Positions 1 to 9,952 of a stretch of DNA of 64,000 nucleotides are shown here, piece by piece (within the stretch, counting starts at the first letter, position 1; every line of letters starts with the position of its first letter). A program made the translations under genes and the position numbers. The stretch is from Geothrix terrae (GTDB lineage Bacteria; Acidobacteriota; Holophagae; Holophagales; Holophagaceae): the NCBI RefSeq assembly GCF_022808775.1, contig NZ_JAKZLA010000001.1:607541-671540 (forward strand). Direction: 5' to 3'. The notes below the pieces were generated by a model. It saw nothing but the letters and a program-made list of their open reading frames with translations. It ran no database searches and was not told where the DNA came from.

Positions 1-366
1 GATGTAGTCGATCAGAAGGGAGGCGCCGGCGGTCTGCGCCGCGGCCTCGCCGAGGTTGTCCTTGGCCACCAGGTAGGCGCCTCCACCACTGGGATAGGCG
101 TGGATGGTCTGGCGGTAGCTCACGTTGAGGATCAGCAGCAGGCCGACAATGCCGAGGGACACCCACCAGGACCACCCGAGCACCCCTGCCCCGAACACCG
201 CAATCGCGGCCGTGAGGGGCGCCATGATCTCCTGGGTGCCGTAGGCCACGGATGAAAGCGCGTCCGAACTGAACACGGCCAGGGCGATGGGGTTGCTGAT
301 CCGGGTCTCGTGGCTTTCTTCGCTGGCGAGGCGGCGGCCCAGGAGAATGGTTCTGTAATTGGGCAT
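1..366 (-). CDS. kimA: KimA-like K+ transporter (APC superfamily), N-terminal part
   Basis: The first 122 codons run off the left edge of the window. The frame reads MPNYRTILLGRRL, then ALAVFSSDALSSVAYGTQEI, a hydrophobic helix, and SYRQTIHAYPSGGGAYLVAK followed by NLGEAAAQTAGASLLIDYI. From memory of the family, these blocks match the start of Bacillus KimA (YdaO), a high-affinity K+/H+ symporter of the inner membrane. General amino-acid permeases of the APC superfamily are the alternative. The neighbouring divergent kdp operon supports a potassium role by context. The ATG at 366 follows AGGA about 10 nt upstream. The C-terminal half, where a regulatory domain would lie, is outside the window. 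I see no ydaO-type c-di-AMP riboswitch in the leader. Confidence 0.8.
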   Translation of the reverse strand, partial: MPNYRTILLGRRLASEESHETRISNPIALAVFSSDALSSVAYGTQEIMAPLTAAIAVFGAGVLGWSWWVSLGIVGLLLILNVSYRQTIHAYPSGGGAYLVAKDNLGEAAAQTAGASLLIDYI

Positions 367-451
367 GACCGGGGTTCCTGGGATAGTGGGTCCAGACGGG
401 ATGACGATGGGACCGACCCGGTCCGCCTGCCCCGAGGTCGGGCCAACCGAC

Positions 452-490
452 AAGAATGGCCAGGAATGGCGTTAAGAATGCGTTAGGAAT
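452..490 (+). promoter_or_regulatory. putative KdpE-type operator, direct repeats
   Basis: Four AAGAAT/AGGAAT hexamers start at 452, 462, 474 and 485, with spacings of 10, 12 and 11 bp. The last two form GTTAAG-N5-GTTAGGAAT. Direct half-sites about 11 bp apart are the usual layout for OmpR/PhoB-family regulators such as KdpE, which is encoded at 9949. The site lies in the divergent region between the KimA-like gene and kdpF. Binding by KdpE is an inference. Confidence 0.5.
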
Positions 491-537
491 CCAAGCAGGA
501 AAGGCTGCCCCGGCCGCAACTCGAAAAGTCCTCCTCG

Positions 538-557
538 ATTCCTAACAGCACCTTAAC
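538..557 (-). promoter_or_regulatory. second putative KdpE-type operator, inverted copy
   Basis: Read on the minus strand this is GTTAAG-N5-GTTAGGAAT, identical to the 471-490 site in both half-sites and differing only in the five spacer bases. The two 20-bp boxes face each other 47 bp apart, about 65 bp upstream of the first gene of the kdp operon. The arrangement suggests one regulator serving both divergent promoters. Confidence 0.5.
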
Positions 558-622
558 GGGGCTCAAACCATGCTGGCGGACCGGGTGGTTCCACGCAGCC
601 CGGATCACCCGCAGGAGTATCT

Positions 623-817
623 GTGCACCTCGTGATGCCATGGTTCCTCCCACTCGCCACGCTGGCCGCCTGGCTGGGCCTCCGGGCCGCGCGTACTCTG
701 TGGAGCGAGGGAGAAGGCGGACGCGCGAGCGGCTGGTGGATGCTGATCCTGATGCTCCTTCCACTCCTCTTCTGGTTGATCGCCCAGATCCAACCCCGGG
801 AAGGAATGCTCCGATGA
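623..817 (+). CDS. small two-helix membrane protein leading the kdp operon
   Basis: A 64-residue protein with a GTG start, preceded by GCAGGAG with a 5-nt spacer. Two hydrophobic segments (about residues 4-21 and 38-55) flank a short polar loop, so it is probably an inner-membrane hairpin. Its stop overlaps the kdpF start (ATGA at 814-817), so it is the first cistron of the kdp operon and probably translationally coupled to kdpF. I do not recognise a named family. Small ORFs ahead of kdpF exist in some genomes, but I cannot assign a function. An accessory or regulatory subunit of KdpFABC is a guess from position only. Confidence 0.7.
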   Translation: MHLVMPWFLPLATLAAWLGLRAARTLWSEGEGGRASGWWMLILMLLPLLFWLIAQIQPREGMLR

Positions 818-906
818 ACCCCACCCTTCTGCTCGCCTCCCTCCTGGCGCTAGGCCTTCTTGGCTACCTCACCTTCGCCCTGCTGAAGCCGGAGGCGTTC
901 CAATGA
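814..906 (+). CDS. kdpF: KdpF, small subunit of the K+-transporting ATPase
   Basis: A 30-residue peptide, [10 protein letters not shown]...KPEAFQ, that is a single transmembrane helix. It has the size and the terminal K-P-E motif typical of KdpF, which stabilises the KdpABC complex in the inner membrane. It is too short for most gene callers. Start and stop both overlap neighbours as ATGA (814-817 with the upstream ORF, 903-906 with kdpA), which places it firmly in the operon. Confidence 0.85.
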   Translation: MNPTLLLASLLALGLLGYLTFALLKPEAFQ

Positions 907-2609
907 GCCATGCCTGGTCCCAGAATCTGCTGTACCTGGCCCTGCTCCTGAGCCTGGCCTACCCCGTGGGAACCTATATGGCCAGGGTTCTGGAGGGCGA
1001 GCGCACCTTCCTCCACCCGATTCTGCGCCCCCTCGAACGAGGCCTCTATCGCCTCATGGGCATCCACGAGGGCGAGGACATGGGCTGGAAGGCCTACGCT
1101 TGGTCCATCACCCTCATCAAGCTCCTCGGCCTGGCGGCGGTGTTCCTCCTGATGAAGACCCAGGCCGCCCTGCCCCTGAATCCCGAGCACCAGGCCGATG
1201 TGGCCACGGGCCTCTCCATCAACACGGCCGTAAGTTTCATCACCAACACCAACTGGCAGGCCTACAGCGGTGAAACGACCCTCAGCTACCTCACCCAGAT
1301 GCTGGGCCTGACAGTACAGAACTTCATCTCGGCAGCGACCGGCATCGCGGTGCTGGCTGCGCTGATCCGGGGAATCACCCGCCGCAGCGCCACAGGCCTC
1401 GGGAATGCCTGGGTCGACTTGGTGCGCAGCACCCTCTACATCTTCCTGCCCCTCTCCTTCGTCCTCGCCCTCTTCCTTGTCTCCCAGGGCGTCATCCAGA
1501 ACCTGTCCTCCTATCTCCACACCTCAGGCGGACAGGTGCTCGCCATGGGCCCCGCGGCCTCCCAGGCCGCGATCAAGATGCTCGGCACCAACGGCGGCGG
1601 GTTCTTCGGCGCCAACGCCGCCCATCCCTTCGAGAACAGCTCGCCGCTCTCGAATTTCATCCAGATTCTGAGCATTCTCCTCATCCCCGCGGCTCTCTGC
1701 GTGACCTTCGGGCACATGGTGAAGGATCGCCGCCAGGGCTGGGCGTTGCTGGCTGCCATGACCGTGATGTTCGTCGGGGCCCTGGCCGTCTGCACGCAGG
1801 CCGAGGTGAATGGCAACCCCGCCCTGGACCGCCTGGGAGTGAACCAGGTGGCAAGTGTCGATCAGCCTGGCGGCAACATGGAGGGCAAGGAGCTGCGGTT
1901 CGGCCCCGGCGGATCTGCCCTATGGGCCACCGCCACCACGGCAGCTTCCAGCGGCTCCGTGAACGCCATGCACGACTCCTTCACGCCCCTGGGTGGCCTG
2001 GTTCCCATGTGGCTCATGCAGCTTGGCGAGGTGGTCTTCGGCGGCGTCGGGTCGGGGCTCTACGGCATGCTCATGTTCGCCCTGGTCGCCGTCTTCATCG
2101 GCGGCCTCATGGTGGGCCGCACCCCGGAATACCTGGGCAAGAAGGTGGAAGCCTTCGAGATGAAGATGGCCTCCATCGCCATCCTCCTGCCTTGCGCCGC
2201 CGCGCTGATCGGGACGGCCATCTCCGTGCTCGTTCCGGCGGCGGTGGCCTCCGTGAGCAATCCCGGGCCCCACGGCTTCAGCCAGATCCTCTACGCCTGG
2301 AGCAGCGCCTCCAACAACAACGGCAGCGCCTTCGCCGGCCTCAACGCCAACACGCCCTTCTACAACGATGGCCTGGCCGTCGCCATGCTCCTGGGCCGCT
2401 TCGGCGTGATCTGGCCTGTGCTGGCTGTCGCCGGCTCCCTGGTGAAGAAGAAGCACACACCCGAGGGCCTGGGCACCCTGCCCACCCACACCCCGCTCTT
2501 CGTCGGCGTGCTCATCGGGGTCGTGCTCCTGGTGGGCGCCCTCACTTTCATTCCCGCCCTGGCCCTCGGCCCCGTCGCCGAGCACCTGACCCTGAGGAGC
2601 ATCCGATGA
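903..2609 (+). CDS. kdpA: KdpA, potassium-binding and channel subunit
   Basis: A 568-residue polytopic membrane protein of full family length. KdpA carries the K+ selectivity filter of the P-type KdpFABC pump and belongs to the superfamily of K+ transporters. Filter-type segments are visible: TNTNWQAY near residue 115, [17 protein letters not shown] near residue 229, and [11 protein letters not shown] in the second half. Overlaps of 4 nt join it to kdpF and kdpB, implying tight coupling. Confidence 0.97.
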   Translation: MSHAWSQNLLYLALLLSLAYPVGTYMARVLEGERTFLHPILRPLERGLYRLMGIHEGEDMGWKAYAWSITLIKLLGLAAVFLLMKTQAALPLNPEHQADVATGLSINTAVSFITNTNWQAYSGETTLSYLTQMLGLTVQNFISAATGIAVLAALIRGITRRSATGLGNAWVDLVRSTLYIFLPLSFVLALFLVSQGVIQNLSSYLHTSGGQVLAMGPAASQAAIKMLGTNGGGFFGANAAHPFENSSPLSNFIQILSILLIPAALCVTFGHMVKDRRQGWALLAAMTVMFVGALAVCTQAEVNGNPALDRLGVNQVASVDQPGGNMEGKELRFGPGGSALWATATTAASSGSVNAMHDSFTPLGGLVPMWLMQLGEVVFGGVGSGLYGMLMFALVAVFIGGLMVGRTPEYLGKKVEAFEMKMASIAILLPCAAALIGTAISVLVPAAVASVSNPGPHGFSQILYAWSSASNNNGSAFAGLNANTPFYNDGLAVAMLLGRFGVIWPVLAVAGSLVKKKHTPEGLGTLPTHTPLFVGVLIGVVLLVGALTFIPALALGPVAEHLTLRSIR

Positions 2610-4684
2610 CCTCCCATTCGCGGCAGGATAGGCCCCTCTTCGAATCCACCATCGTGCGGCGCGCGGTGCTGGACGCCTTCCGGAAGCTGAGCCCCCTTCA
2701 CCAGCTCCGGAATCCCGTGATGTTCACCGTCTGGGTCTGCAGCGCCTTCGCCACGGGCCTCTGGATCCAGGCCCTGGCCGGCCAGGGAGAGGGACGGCCA
2801 GGCTTCATCCTGGCCATCTCCCTCTGGCTCTGGTTCACCCTCCTCTTCGCCAATTTCGCCGAAGCCATGGCGGAGGGCCGGGGCAAGGCCCAGGCGGATT
2901 CCCTGCGCCGGTCCAAGCGCGACGTGAAGGCCAGGCGGCTGCTCGGGCCCGACCGGAAGGGGCCGCACGAGGTGGTCGGTGCACCGGTCCTGCGCATCAA
3001 CGATCTCGTGCTCGTGGAAGCTGGCGAGACCATCCCCGGTGATGGAGAAGTCGTCGAGGGCGTGGCTTCGGTGAACGAAAGCGCCATCACCGGCGAGAGC
3101 GCCCCGGTCATCCGAGAGAGCGGCGGCGACCGCTCCGCCGTCACCGGGGGAACCCTGGTGCTCTCCGATTGGCTGGTGATCCGCATTTCATCCAATCCTG
3201 GTGAGAGTTTCCTGGATCGCATGATCGCCATGGTGGAGGGTGCCAAGCGCCAGAAGACACCCAACGAGATCGCCCTCGACATCCTCCTGGCAGGGCTCAC
3301 CATCGTCTTCCTGTTGGCCACGGCCACCCTGTTGCCTTACTCCGTCTTCTCCACCAAGGCCGCCGGACAAGGGCATCCCGTGACGCTGACTGTGCTGGTC
3401 TCGCTGCTCGTCTGCCTCATTCCCACCACCATCGGCGGTCTGCTCAGCGCCATCGGCATCGCCGGCATGGACCGCATGATCCAGGCCAATGTCATCGCCA
3501 CCTCCGGCCGGGCCGTGGAGGCGGCGGGCGACGTGGATGTGCTGCTGCTGGACAAGACCGGCACCATCACCCTCGGCAACCGGCAGGCCGTGGCCTTCCT
3601 GCCCGCCGATGGTCTGGACTTGAAGAACCTGGCGGATGCGGCCCAGCTCTCCTCCCTGGCCGATGAAACACCCGAGGGACGCAGCATCGTGGTGCTGGCC
3701 AAGGAACAGCACGGCCTCCGCGAGCGTGACCTCCATGCCCTGGACGCCCACTTCGTGCCCTTCACGGCCCAGACCCGCATGAGCGGCGTGAACCTGGGCA
3801 CGCGCCAGATCCGCAAGGGCGCCGCCTCGGCCATCGAAGCCTACGTCCAGTCCCATGGCGGCACCTTTCCGGACGACCTGCGCCGCACTGTCGACCAAAT
3901 CTCCATGGCGGGCGGCACCCCGCTCGTGGTGGCCGAAGGCGCGCACGCCCTGGGCGTGATCCAGCTCAAGGACATCGTGAAGGGCGGTATCAAGGAGCGA
4001 TTCGCGGAGTTGCGGGGGATGGGCATCAAGACGGTGATGATCACCGGCGACAATCCCCTCACCGCCGCTGCCATCGCCGCGGAAGCCGGGGTGGATGACT
4101 TCCTGGCCCAGGCCACGCCCGAGGCGAAGCTCAAGTTGATCCGCGAATACCAGGCCGGCGGGCGCCTCGTGGCCATGACGGGGGACGGCACCAACGACGC
4201 GCCGGCCCTGGCCCAGGCCGATGTGGCCGTGGCCATGAACAGCGGCACCCAGGCCGCGAAAGAGGCCGGGAACATGGTGGATCTGGACTCCAATCCCACC
4301 AAGCTCATCGAGATCGTGGAGATCGGCAAGCAGATGCTCATGACCCGCGGTTCGCTGACCACCTTCAGCATCGCCAACGATGTGGCTAAGTATTTCGCCA
4401 TCCTGCCCGCGGCCTTCGTGGCCACTTACCCGGCCCTGGGCGCGCTGAACATCATGGGTCTGCACAGCCCCGAGAGCGCCATCCTCTCGGCCGTGATCTT
4501 CAACGCCCTCATCATCGTGGTGCTCATCCCCCTGGCGCTTCGTGGCGTGACGTACCGGCCCGTGGGGGCGGCCCAGCTGCTGCAGCGGAACCTGCTGCTC
4601 TACGGAGCCGGCGGCCTGGTGGTGCCCTTCATCGGCATCAAGGCCATCGACTGGCTGCTCGTCGCGCTTCACCTCGCCGCGTAG
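2606..4684 (+). CDS. kdpB: KdpB, P-type ATPase catalytic subunit
   Basis: A 692-residue P-type ATPase that hydrolyses ATP to drive K+ import. It has the actuator motif TGES (about residue 161), the phosphorylation motif DKTGT with the aspartate near residue 316, and the hinge GDGTNDAP near 526. It ends in paired transmembrane helices. The start chosen ([12 protein letters not shown]) overlaps the kdpA stop as ATGA. The frame is open for a further 228 codons upstream, but that part lies inside kdpA and is not credible as coding. Confidence 0.97.
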   Translation: MTSHSRQDRPLFESTIVRRAVLDAFRKLSPLHQLRNPVMFTVWVCSAFATGLWIQALAGQGEGRPGFILAISLWLWFTLLFANFAEAMAEGRGKAQADSLRRSKRDVKARRLLGPDRKGPHEVVGAPVLRINDLVLVEAGETIPGDGEVVEGVASVNESAITGESAPVIRESGGDRSAVTGGTLVLSDWLVIRISSNPGESFLDRMIAMVEGAKRQKTPNEIALDILLAGLTIVFLLATATLLPYSVFSTKAAGQGHPVTLTVLVSLLVCLIPTTIGGLLSAIGIAGMDRMIQANVIATSGRAVEAAGDVDVLLLDKTGTITLGNRQAVAFLPADGLDLKNLADAAQLSSLADETPEGRSIVVLAKEQHGLRERDLHALDAHFVPFTAQTRMSGVNLGTRQIRKGAASAIEAYVQSHGGTFPDDLRRTVDQISMAGGTPLVVAEGAHALGVIQLKDIVKGGIKERFAELRGMGIKTVMITGDNPLTAAAIAAEAGVDDFLAQATPEAKLKLIREYQAGGRLVAMTGDGTNDAPALAQADVAVAMNSGTQAAKEAGNMVDLDSNPTKLIEIVEIGKQMLMTRGSLTTFSIANDVAKYFAILPAAFVATYPALGALNIMGLHSPESAILSAVIFNALIIVVLIPLALRGVTYRPVGAAQLLQRNLLLYGAGGLVVPFIGIKAIDWLLVALHLAA

Positions 4685-4692
4685 GAGATCCC

Positions 4693-5286
4693 ATGAACCT
4701 CCAGCTCCGCCCCGCCCTCGTCGCCTTCATCGCGCTGTCCGCCATCACCGGCCTGGCCTATCCCCTGGGAGTCACCGGGCTGGCTCAAGCCGCCTTTCCC
4801 CATCAGGCCGGGGGCAGCCTGATCCGCAGGGATGGCCAGGTGATCGGCTCCGAGTGGATCGGCCAGTCCTTCACGGCTCCACGCGACTTCTGGGGCCGCC
4901 CTTCCGCCACCGTCGACGCCCAAGGCAGGCCCCTGCCCTACAACGGCGCCAATAGCGGCGGGTCCAACCTGGCGCCCAGCAGTCCGGATCTCCGCAAGGT
5001 GGTTCAGGACCGGATCGCCGCCCTCCGGGCTGCGGATCCGGATGCAGCGAACCCCATTCCCGTGGATCTCGTCACCGCATCAGGAAGTGGGCTGGATCCG
5101 CACATCAGCCCCGCGTCCGCCTCCTATCAGGCGCATCGCGTGGCCAAGGCGAGGGGCCTCGACGAGGCCAAAGTGCGCGAATTGATCGCGGCCCACACCG
5201 AGGGCCCCCAGCTGGGCATGCTGGGCGAGGCCCGGGTAAACGTGCTGAAGTTGAACCTCGCTCTGGACGAGGTTCCAGCGAAGTAG
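4693..5286 (+). CDS. kdpC: KdpC, accessory subunit of the K+ ATPase
   Basis: A 197-residue protein with one N-terminal membrane helix (residues 5-28) and a periplasmic domain. It carries the family blocks [29 protein letters not shown] and [14 protein letters not shown]. KdpC helps assemble and tune the KdpFABC complex. A GGAG Shine-Dalgarno sits in the 8-nt gap after kdpB. It is the last gene of the operon and is convergent with the porin gene. The 129 bp between them hold an 8-bp inverted repeat (5332-5339/5385-5392) but no clear terminator. Confidence 0.96.
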   Translation: MNLQLRPALVAFIALSAITGLAYPLGVTGLAQAAFPHQAGGSLIRRDGQVIGSEWIGQSFTAPRDFWGRPSATVDAQGRPLPYNGANSGGSNLAPSSPDLRKVVQDRIAALRAADPDAANPIPVDLVTASGSGLDPHISPASASYQAHRVAKARGLDEAKVRELIAAHTEGPQLGMLGEARVNVLKLNLALDEVPAK

Positions 5287-5415
5287 AGCGGGACTCCTGG
5301 CGAGCCCGCCCAGCTTCCAAAGCCGAGGCTGTTCGTGCCGCAGCCTCCATGGCCAAGCCGAGGCACAGGAATAGCTCGACGCAGGGCACGAATACCGGTG
5401 TCGTGTCCCCTGCGG

Positions 5416-6783
5416 TCAGAACTTCACGAGCATGGCCAGGGTGATCCGGCTTTCGGTCTTGCGAAGATCCGGAGCCCAGCCCGCGACCACGGATCCGGGG
5501 GCGCCCTGGTTGCCGCCCGGGGGGGTCACCCCGCCGGGGCCTGAGAAGTAGGGCACGTCGGCACCACGGCGATTGAACTCGCTGCGCATGGTGATGAACT
5601 GACTGGGCATGTAGTCGTAGGTGATCGAGTAGTCCCAGGAATGCCATCTGTCCCCGGGGTTCTCCGTGAAGTAGGGCGTACCCGAGGCGGCCGTGGCCCC
5701 GTTGATGGGCGGCATCAGCACCAGGTAGCGGCCCGGATTCGTGATTTCGCCTCCGCCGATGGTGAGGGCGTGGCGGTCTCTCAAAAACCAGAGGCGGTTG
5801 TAGAACATCCATCCCGAGAAGGTCTGCTTGGGGTTGCTGGGATCATTGCCGCTCCGGCTCACACCACCGCCCTGCTCATCGCCCAGGTCGAAGGTGAACG
5901 AGAAGGCGGCCTTATCGAGGAAGGAACCAGGCTCATCGTAGTACTTCACCTGGATGCTGTTGTCCGTGTGCCGGCGGGTGCGCTTCCGGTTCCCTGGCGC
6001 ATCGGCGCCAAGGAAGTAGTTGTTGGAGACGACACTGAGGTTCCCGTTGGGGCGCCAGTTCAGGGAACCGCCGATGCCGGGCGTGTTGTTGAACATGTTG
6101 TAGGACTGCCAGCCGTTGGTGAGCCAGAGTTCCAGCTTCAGCCTGTCGCTGGGGAACAACTGGACGCGGACGCCATTGAAGAACCATGGGGTGTTGGAGG
6201 AGACGTAGGAGGGCTGGTAGGCCCAGTTGTCGAAGTTGTAGTAGCTGAAGAGGCCGATGTAGGACATGAAGATGCCCGCGTCGAGGTTGAGGCCGCCCAT
6301 CACGTCCCAGTGGTAGCCGCCGTAGGCTTCGGAGACATAGCGGTAGGCGTTGTCCGTCTGCCACTGGCCCTTGGCGGTGCTGGCGTCGTTGCGGGGTGTC
6401 ATGGTCGAGTACATCCCGAACTGGGTCATGATCCGGCCGCGGACGTTCTCCCAGTGGAAATCACCGCCGATGCCCAGCTGCTGCACCTGGACTTCATTAG
6501 TCCGGCCCAGTTCGCTGGAGCCCACCAAGGTGTGGTCCTGGGGATGATTGAAGTCGTAGACCGTGTTCACGTCGGCCCTGAACTCCCCCGTGAAGGCTTT
6601 GGTCTCGAGAACGGAGTCCTTGGTTCGGGGGGTTCCGTTCAGCCAGGCGAAGTCCGCGAAGGCGAAGGGCTCGGCCGCGTTGACCGGCCCAGCAGCAGGA
6701 ACCGACCGGGCCTGAGGCGCATCCGGCGCCTGCGCCATTACCAGAGGAGCGGCAAGCAAGAGCATCAGCATGGGCGATTTCAT
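5416..6783 (-). CDS. outer-membrane beta-barrel porin, probably BBP2/OmpL-like
   Basis: About 455 residues. The ATG at 6783 (MKSPMLMLLLAAPLVMAQ) gives a clear signal peptide and follows CTGGAG; an in-frame ATG 27 nt upstream would spoil it. The mature part is rich in alternating aromatic strands (YRYVSEAYGGYHWDVMGG, WFFNGVRVQLFPSDRLKLELW) and ends in a hydrophobic strand with terminal F (LAMLVKF), typical of outer-membrane barrels. I place it tentatively in the putative beta-barrel porin-2 family. It lies between kdpFABC and kdpDE on the other strand and has a KdpE-like box 57 bp upstream, so a role in ion entry under K+ limitation is a reasonable inference. Confidence 0.75.
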   Translation of the reverse strand: MKSPMLMLLLAAPLVMAQAPDAPQARSVPAAGPVNAAEPFAFADFAWLNGTPRTKDSVLETKAFTGEFRADVNTVYDFNHPQDHTLVGSSELGRTNEVQVQQLGIGGDFHWENVRGRIMTQFGMYSTMTPRNDASTAKGQWQTDNAYRYVSEAYGGYHWDVMGGLNLDAGIFMSYIGLFSYYNFDNWAYQPSYVSSNTPWFFNGVRVQLFPSDRLKLELWLTNGWQSYNMFNNTPGIGGSLNWRPNGNLSVVSNNYFLGADAPGNRKRTRRHTDNSIQVKYYDEPGSFLDKAAFSFTFDLGDEQGGGVSRSGNDPSNPKQTFSGWMFYNRLWFLRDRHALTIGGGEITNPGRYLVLMPPINGATAASGTPYFTENPGDRWHSWDYSITYDYMPSQFITMRSEFNRRGADVPYFSGPGGVTPPGGNQGAPGSVVAGWAPDLRKTESRITLAMLVKF

Positions 6784-6839
6784 TACGACTCCAGGGACTC
6801 GGCGCTGCACGCCAGTCCGACAGGATGGCCAGAGTCCGT

Positions 6840-6856
6840 GTTAAGGCGGCGCTAAG
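6840..6856 (+). promoter_or_regulatory. putative KdpE-type box upstream of the porin
   Basis: GTTAAG at 6840-6845 and GCTAAG at 6851-6856 are spaced by exactly 11 bp, matching the half-site and phase of the boxes in front of kdpF. It lies 57 bp upstream of the porin start codon. Confidence 0.4.
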
Positions 6857-6953
6857 ACCGGGTGAATCCCGCTGGGGAAGGGTGAGGGACCATCACGCGG
6901 GATACCCTAGCGCCCGGAATCACCCGGGCCTTCTCCGTCCGGGATTCGTTGAT

Positions 6954-6970
6954 ATTTACGCCTTCTTAAT
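6954..6970 (-). promoter_or_regulatory. putative KdpE-type box upstream of kdpD
   Basis: On the minus strand it reads ATTAAG-N5-GTAAAT, two half-sites 11 bp apart, similar to the other boxes but weaker. It lies in the shared porin/kdpD control region and could mediate autoregulation of kdpDE. Confidence 0.3.
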
Positions 6971-7267
6971 GCAAGCCGATGGCATCCTACCGCCGCTTTG
7001 ACACCCGCCCATCAAGGCAGGCTGATTCGGTTTCCGTTAACAACCGCGTCTCCGCGGAACCGTCCCGGCACGGCATGGGACGATGCCCCGACCGATCATG
7101 GCCTCGGCAGGAGGCTCGACATGATTGAGGCGTCCATCTTCGACAATGGCGACGGGTTGGACCGCGGAAATGCCCGTATCCCTCGCGCGGAAGGCGACAG
7201 ACGTGATCACGGTTGACACCCCCATTCGCGCCATGACAGGCGACTTGGTTCCGGATAGGTTTAGGTC

Positions 7268-9952
7268 ATGAGCCCCGAGCGCCCCGATCCCGATGCCCTG
7301 CTGCGCAAGGTGCAGGATGAGGAGGAACGGGCCAGCCGGGCCAAGCTGAAGGTATTCTTCGGGGCCGCCCCGGGCGTCGGCAAGACCTACGCCATGCTTT
7401 CTGAGGCGCGGGAACGGAGCGTGGAGGGGGTCGACCTCGTCGTCGGGGTCGTCGAGACTCATGGCCGGAGTGAGACGGCCGCCCTGACAGAGGGGCTGGA
7501 GATCCTGCCCCGAAAGGAACTGGCCTACGCCGGTCAGTTCTTTCCCGAGTTCGACCTGGACGCTGCCCTGGCCCGCCGGCCAGCGCTGATTCTCGTGGAC
7601 GAACTGGCCCACACCAACGTGATGGGCTCCCGGCACGCCAAGCGCTGGCAGGACGTCATGGAGTTGCTGGACGCAGGCATCGACGTTTACACCACGATGA
7701 ACGTCCAGCACCTGGAAAGCCTCAAGGACGTCATAGCCCAGATCACCGGCGTCACAGTTCGAGAGAATGTCCCGGATACCGTCATGGAACGGGCAGACGA
7801 GGTCGAGCTGGTGGACCTGGCCCCGGAGGATCTGCTCGTCCGGCTCAAGGAGGGCAAGGTCTACCTTCCAGAGCAGGCCCGTCATGCCCGGGAGCACTTC
7901 TTCCGCAAAGGCAACCTTCTCGCCCTTCGCGAGCTGGCCCTGCGCCACACGGCGGAGAACGTCGACGCCCAGATGCGACGGTACATGGAATCGGAGGGCA
8001 TCCGGAAGACCTGGGCCGCCGGAGACCGGCTCCTGGTCTGTGTCGGTCCGGACGGGCTCTCCGAGCGGCTCATCCGCGCCACACGCCGCATGGCGGGGTC
8101 CCTGGGGGCCTCTTGGGTGGCCCTCTACATCGAATCACCCCGGCACTTCAAATTCAGCGAGGAGGAGCGGAACCGCATCGAGGAGAACCTCCGGCTGGCC
8201 GAGAAGCTGGGTGGGGAAACGGTCGTCATCGAAGGCGGCGGCCGCACGGACGAGGACATCCTCGCCTTCGCTCAGGACCGCAACATCACCAAAATCGTGG
8301 TGGGCAAGCCTTCACGTCCAAGATGGCTTGAGGCCTTCGCCGGTTCCCCGGTGGATGACCTCATCCGCCACAGCGGGGACATCGACATCTACGTCATCAC
8401 CGGCGAAACAGCGAAACAGATGGGCCCGTCGGGCCTCAGTCCCCGGATCACGAGCCCCCTGCGGAACTACCTGCTCAGCCTCATCACGGTGGCCCTCGCG
8501 ACAGCCGTCGCCGGCCTGGTCTTCCGGCGCACGGAACTGGCGGACATCGTGATGGTCTACCTGCTGGGGATCCTCGTGGTCGCCACCCGCTTCGGCCGCG
8601 GCCCCTCGCTGCTGGCCTCGGTCCTGAGCGTCGCGGCCTTCGACTTCATCTTCGTGCCCCCTTATTTCACCTTCGTAGTATCCGACTTCCGCCACGTGGG
8701 GACCTTCTCCGTGATGCTTCTGGTGGGTGTGGTCATCGGCAACCTCACCGAGCGGATTCGGGCCCAGGCCCGCCTGGCTCGCGGCAGGGAACAACGGACG
8801 CAGGCCCTCTTCCGCCTGGGGCAGGGACTGGCCCACAGCGCCGGGTCCACGGCTCTGGTGGCCGCCGCAATCCAGACCGTCGCGGCCCAGTTCCAGAGCC
8901 ATGCGGTGGTGCTGCTTCCTGATGGCTCCGGGCACCTGGAGGCGCCCGCGCATCACTTATCCTTCCCGCTGAACGACCAGGAACGGGGCGTGGCCCAGTG
9001 GGTCTTCGAGCATGACGAGCCTGCCGGACTGGGCACGGTCACCCTCCCCGGGGCCCGTGCCACCTACCTGCCACTCAAGGGATCCAAGGGCCCCCTGGGC
9101 GTGATGGGTGTGCTTCCGGATGGCGCCCCCCGCTGGGTGGAGCCGGACCAGCGCCAACTGCTGGAAGCCTTTGCCACCCAGACCGCCCTGGCCCTGGAGC
9201 GCTCCCTCCTGGCCGAGCAGAGCGCTGCAGATCGCCGGCGGGCCGAGGAGGAACGCCTGCGGAACGCCCTGCTCAGCTCGGTGTCGCACGACTTGCGGAC
9301 CCCTCTGGGCGTCATCACCGGCGCCGTGAGCACGGTCCTGGAGACGCCCGACCTCTCCGACGCCACCCGGCGAGACCTCCTGACCTCGGCCCAGGAGGAG
9401 GCCCAGCGGCTGCACCGCCTCGTCAGCAACCTGCTGGACATCACACGCCTCGAGGCCGGCGCCCTGGAGCTCCGCACCGAGTGGATCCCCGTGGAGGAGG
9501 TGGTGGGCGCGGCCCTGGATCGCCACGAGCTGGGCGTGGAATCTGCACGGGTGAAAGTCCACCTTCCCGACGACCTGCCATTGGTGGCCATGGACCCTGT
9601 CCTCATGGAGCAGGTGCTGGTGAACCTCCTCGACAACGCACTGAAGTACTCGCCGCCGGGTTCGCAGGTGGACATCAAGGCCTGGGCCGCAGGGAAGTCC
9701 CTCACCTTCTCCGTGGCGGACCGGGGCCCTGGGATCGCCCCCGGGGAGGAAGTGCGGATCTTCGAGAAGCTGGCCCGGGGCGAAGCCGCCGCGGGCCGCC
9801 CGGGAGCGGGGCTTGGGCTGGCCATCTGCAAGGGCATCGTGGCAGCTCACGGGGGCCGGATCCAGGCGGTCAACCATCCCCAGGGCGGCGCCCAGTTCCT
9901 CGTGAGCCTTCCCCTGGGCACGCCTCCGTCCATGCCCGAGGAGGGCGCATGA
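7268..9952 (+). CDS. kdpD: KdpD, potassium/turgor sensor histidine kinase
   Basis: An 894-residue protein with the full KdpD architecture. An N-terminal KdpD domain has the Walker A-like GAAPGVGKT (residues 32-40). A universal-stress-like domain follows (about 245-375), then four closely spaced membrane helices (DUF4118, about 400-495) and a GAF-like domain. The dimerisation box SVSHDLRTPLG has its histidine near residue 673, followed by the ATP-binding N and G boxes (NLLDNALKYS, DRGPGIAPG, GAGLGLAICKG). It senses K+ limitation and phosphorylates KdpE, whose gene overlaps its end (ATGA at 9949-9952). Confidence 0.97.
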   Translation: MSPERPDPDALLRKVQDEEERASRAKLKVFFGAAPGVGKTYAMLSEARERSVEGVDLVVGVVETHGRSETAALTEGLEILPRKELAYAGQFFPEFDLDAALARRPALILVDELAHTNVMGSRHAKRWQDVMELLDAGIDVYTTMNVQHLESLKDVIAQITGVTVRENVPDTVMERADEVELVDLAPEDLLVRLKEGKVYLPEQARHAREHFFRKGNLLALRELALRHTAENVDAQMRRYMESEGIRKTWAAGDRLLVCVGPDGLSERLIRATRRMAGSLGASWVALYIESPRHFKFSEEERNRIEENLRLAEKLGGETVVIEGGGRTDEDILAFAQDRNITKIVVGKPSRPRWLEAFAGSPVDDLIRHSGDIDIYVITGETAKQMGPSGLSPRITSPLRNYLLSLITVALATAVAGLVFRRTELADIVMVYLLGILVVATRFGRGPSLLASVLSVAAFDFIFVPPYFTFVVSDFRHVGTFSVMLLVGVVIGNLTERIRAQARLARGREQRTQALFRLGQGLAHSAGSTALVAAAIQTVAAQFQSHAVVLLPDGSGHLEAPAHHLSFPLNDQERGVAQWVFEHDEPAGLGTVTLPGARATYLPLKGSKGPLGVMGVLPDGAPRWVEPDQRQLLEAFATQTALALERSLLAEQSAADRRRAEEERLRNALLSSVSHDLRTPLGVITGAVSTVLETPDLSDATRRDLLTSAQEEAQRLHRLVSNLLDITRLEAGALELRTEWIPVEEVVGAALDRHELGVESARVKVHLPDDLPLVAMDPVLMEQVLVNLLDNALKYSPPGSQVDIKAWAAGKSLTFSVADRGPGIAPGEEVRIFEKLARGEAAAGRPGAGLGLAICKGIVAAHGGRIQAVNHPQGGAQFLVSLPLGTPPSMPEEGA

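Larger units (their letters stand above)
6784..7267. other. 484-bp divergent intergenic region, porin / kdpD
   Basis: No credible gene is present. It holds the leaders of the porin (minus) and kdpD (plus) and two KdpE-like boxes (6840-6856 and 6954-6970). A TTGACA hexamer at 7213-7218 has no good -10 partner. The short open frames here have atypical composition and no Shine-Dalgarno. Confidence 0.6.

Noticed and set aside
132..446. 104-residue minus-strand open frame
   Set aside because: It is a frame-shifted shadow of the KimA-like gene (1-366), which has better membrane-protein character and a Shine-Dalgarno.
367..622. Possible c-di-AMP (ydaO-type) riboswitch before the KimA-like gene
   Set aside because: The leader lacks the conserved ydaO core as far as I can see; the region is better explained by protein-binding repeats.
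5641..6855. 404-residue plus-strand open frame
   Set aside because: It is antisense to the porin gene. Its Val/Glu/Gly-rich composition with no Shine-Dalgarno is typical of shadows in GC-rich DNA.
6998..7216. Short open frames upstream of kdpD
   Set aside because: No Shine-Dalgarno, atypical composition, no recognisable motif; treated as regulatory DNA.
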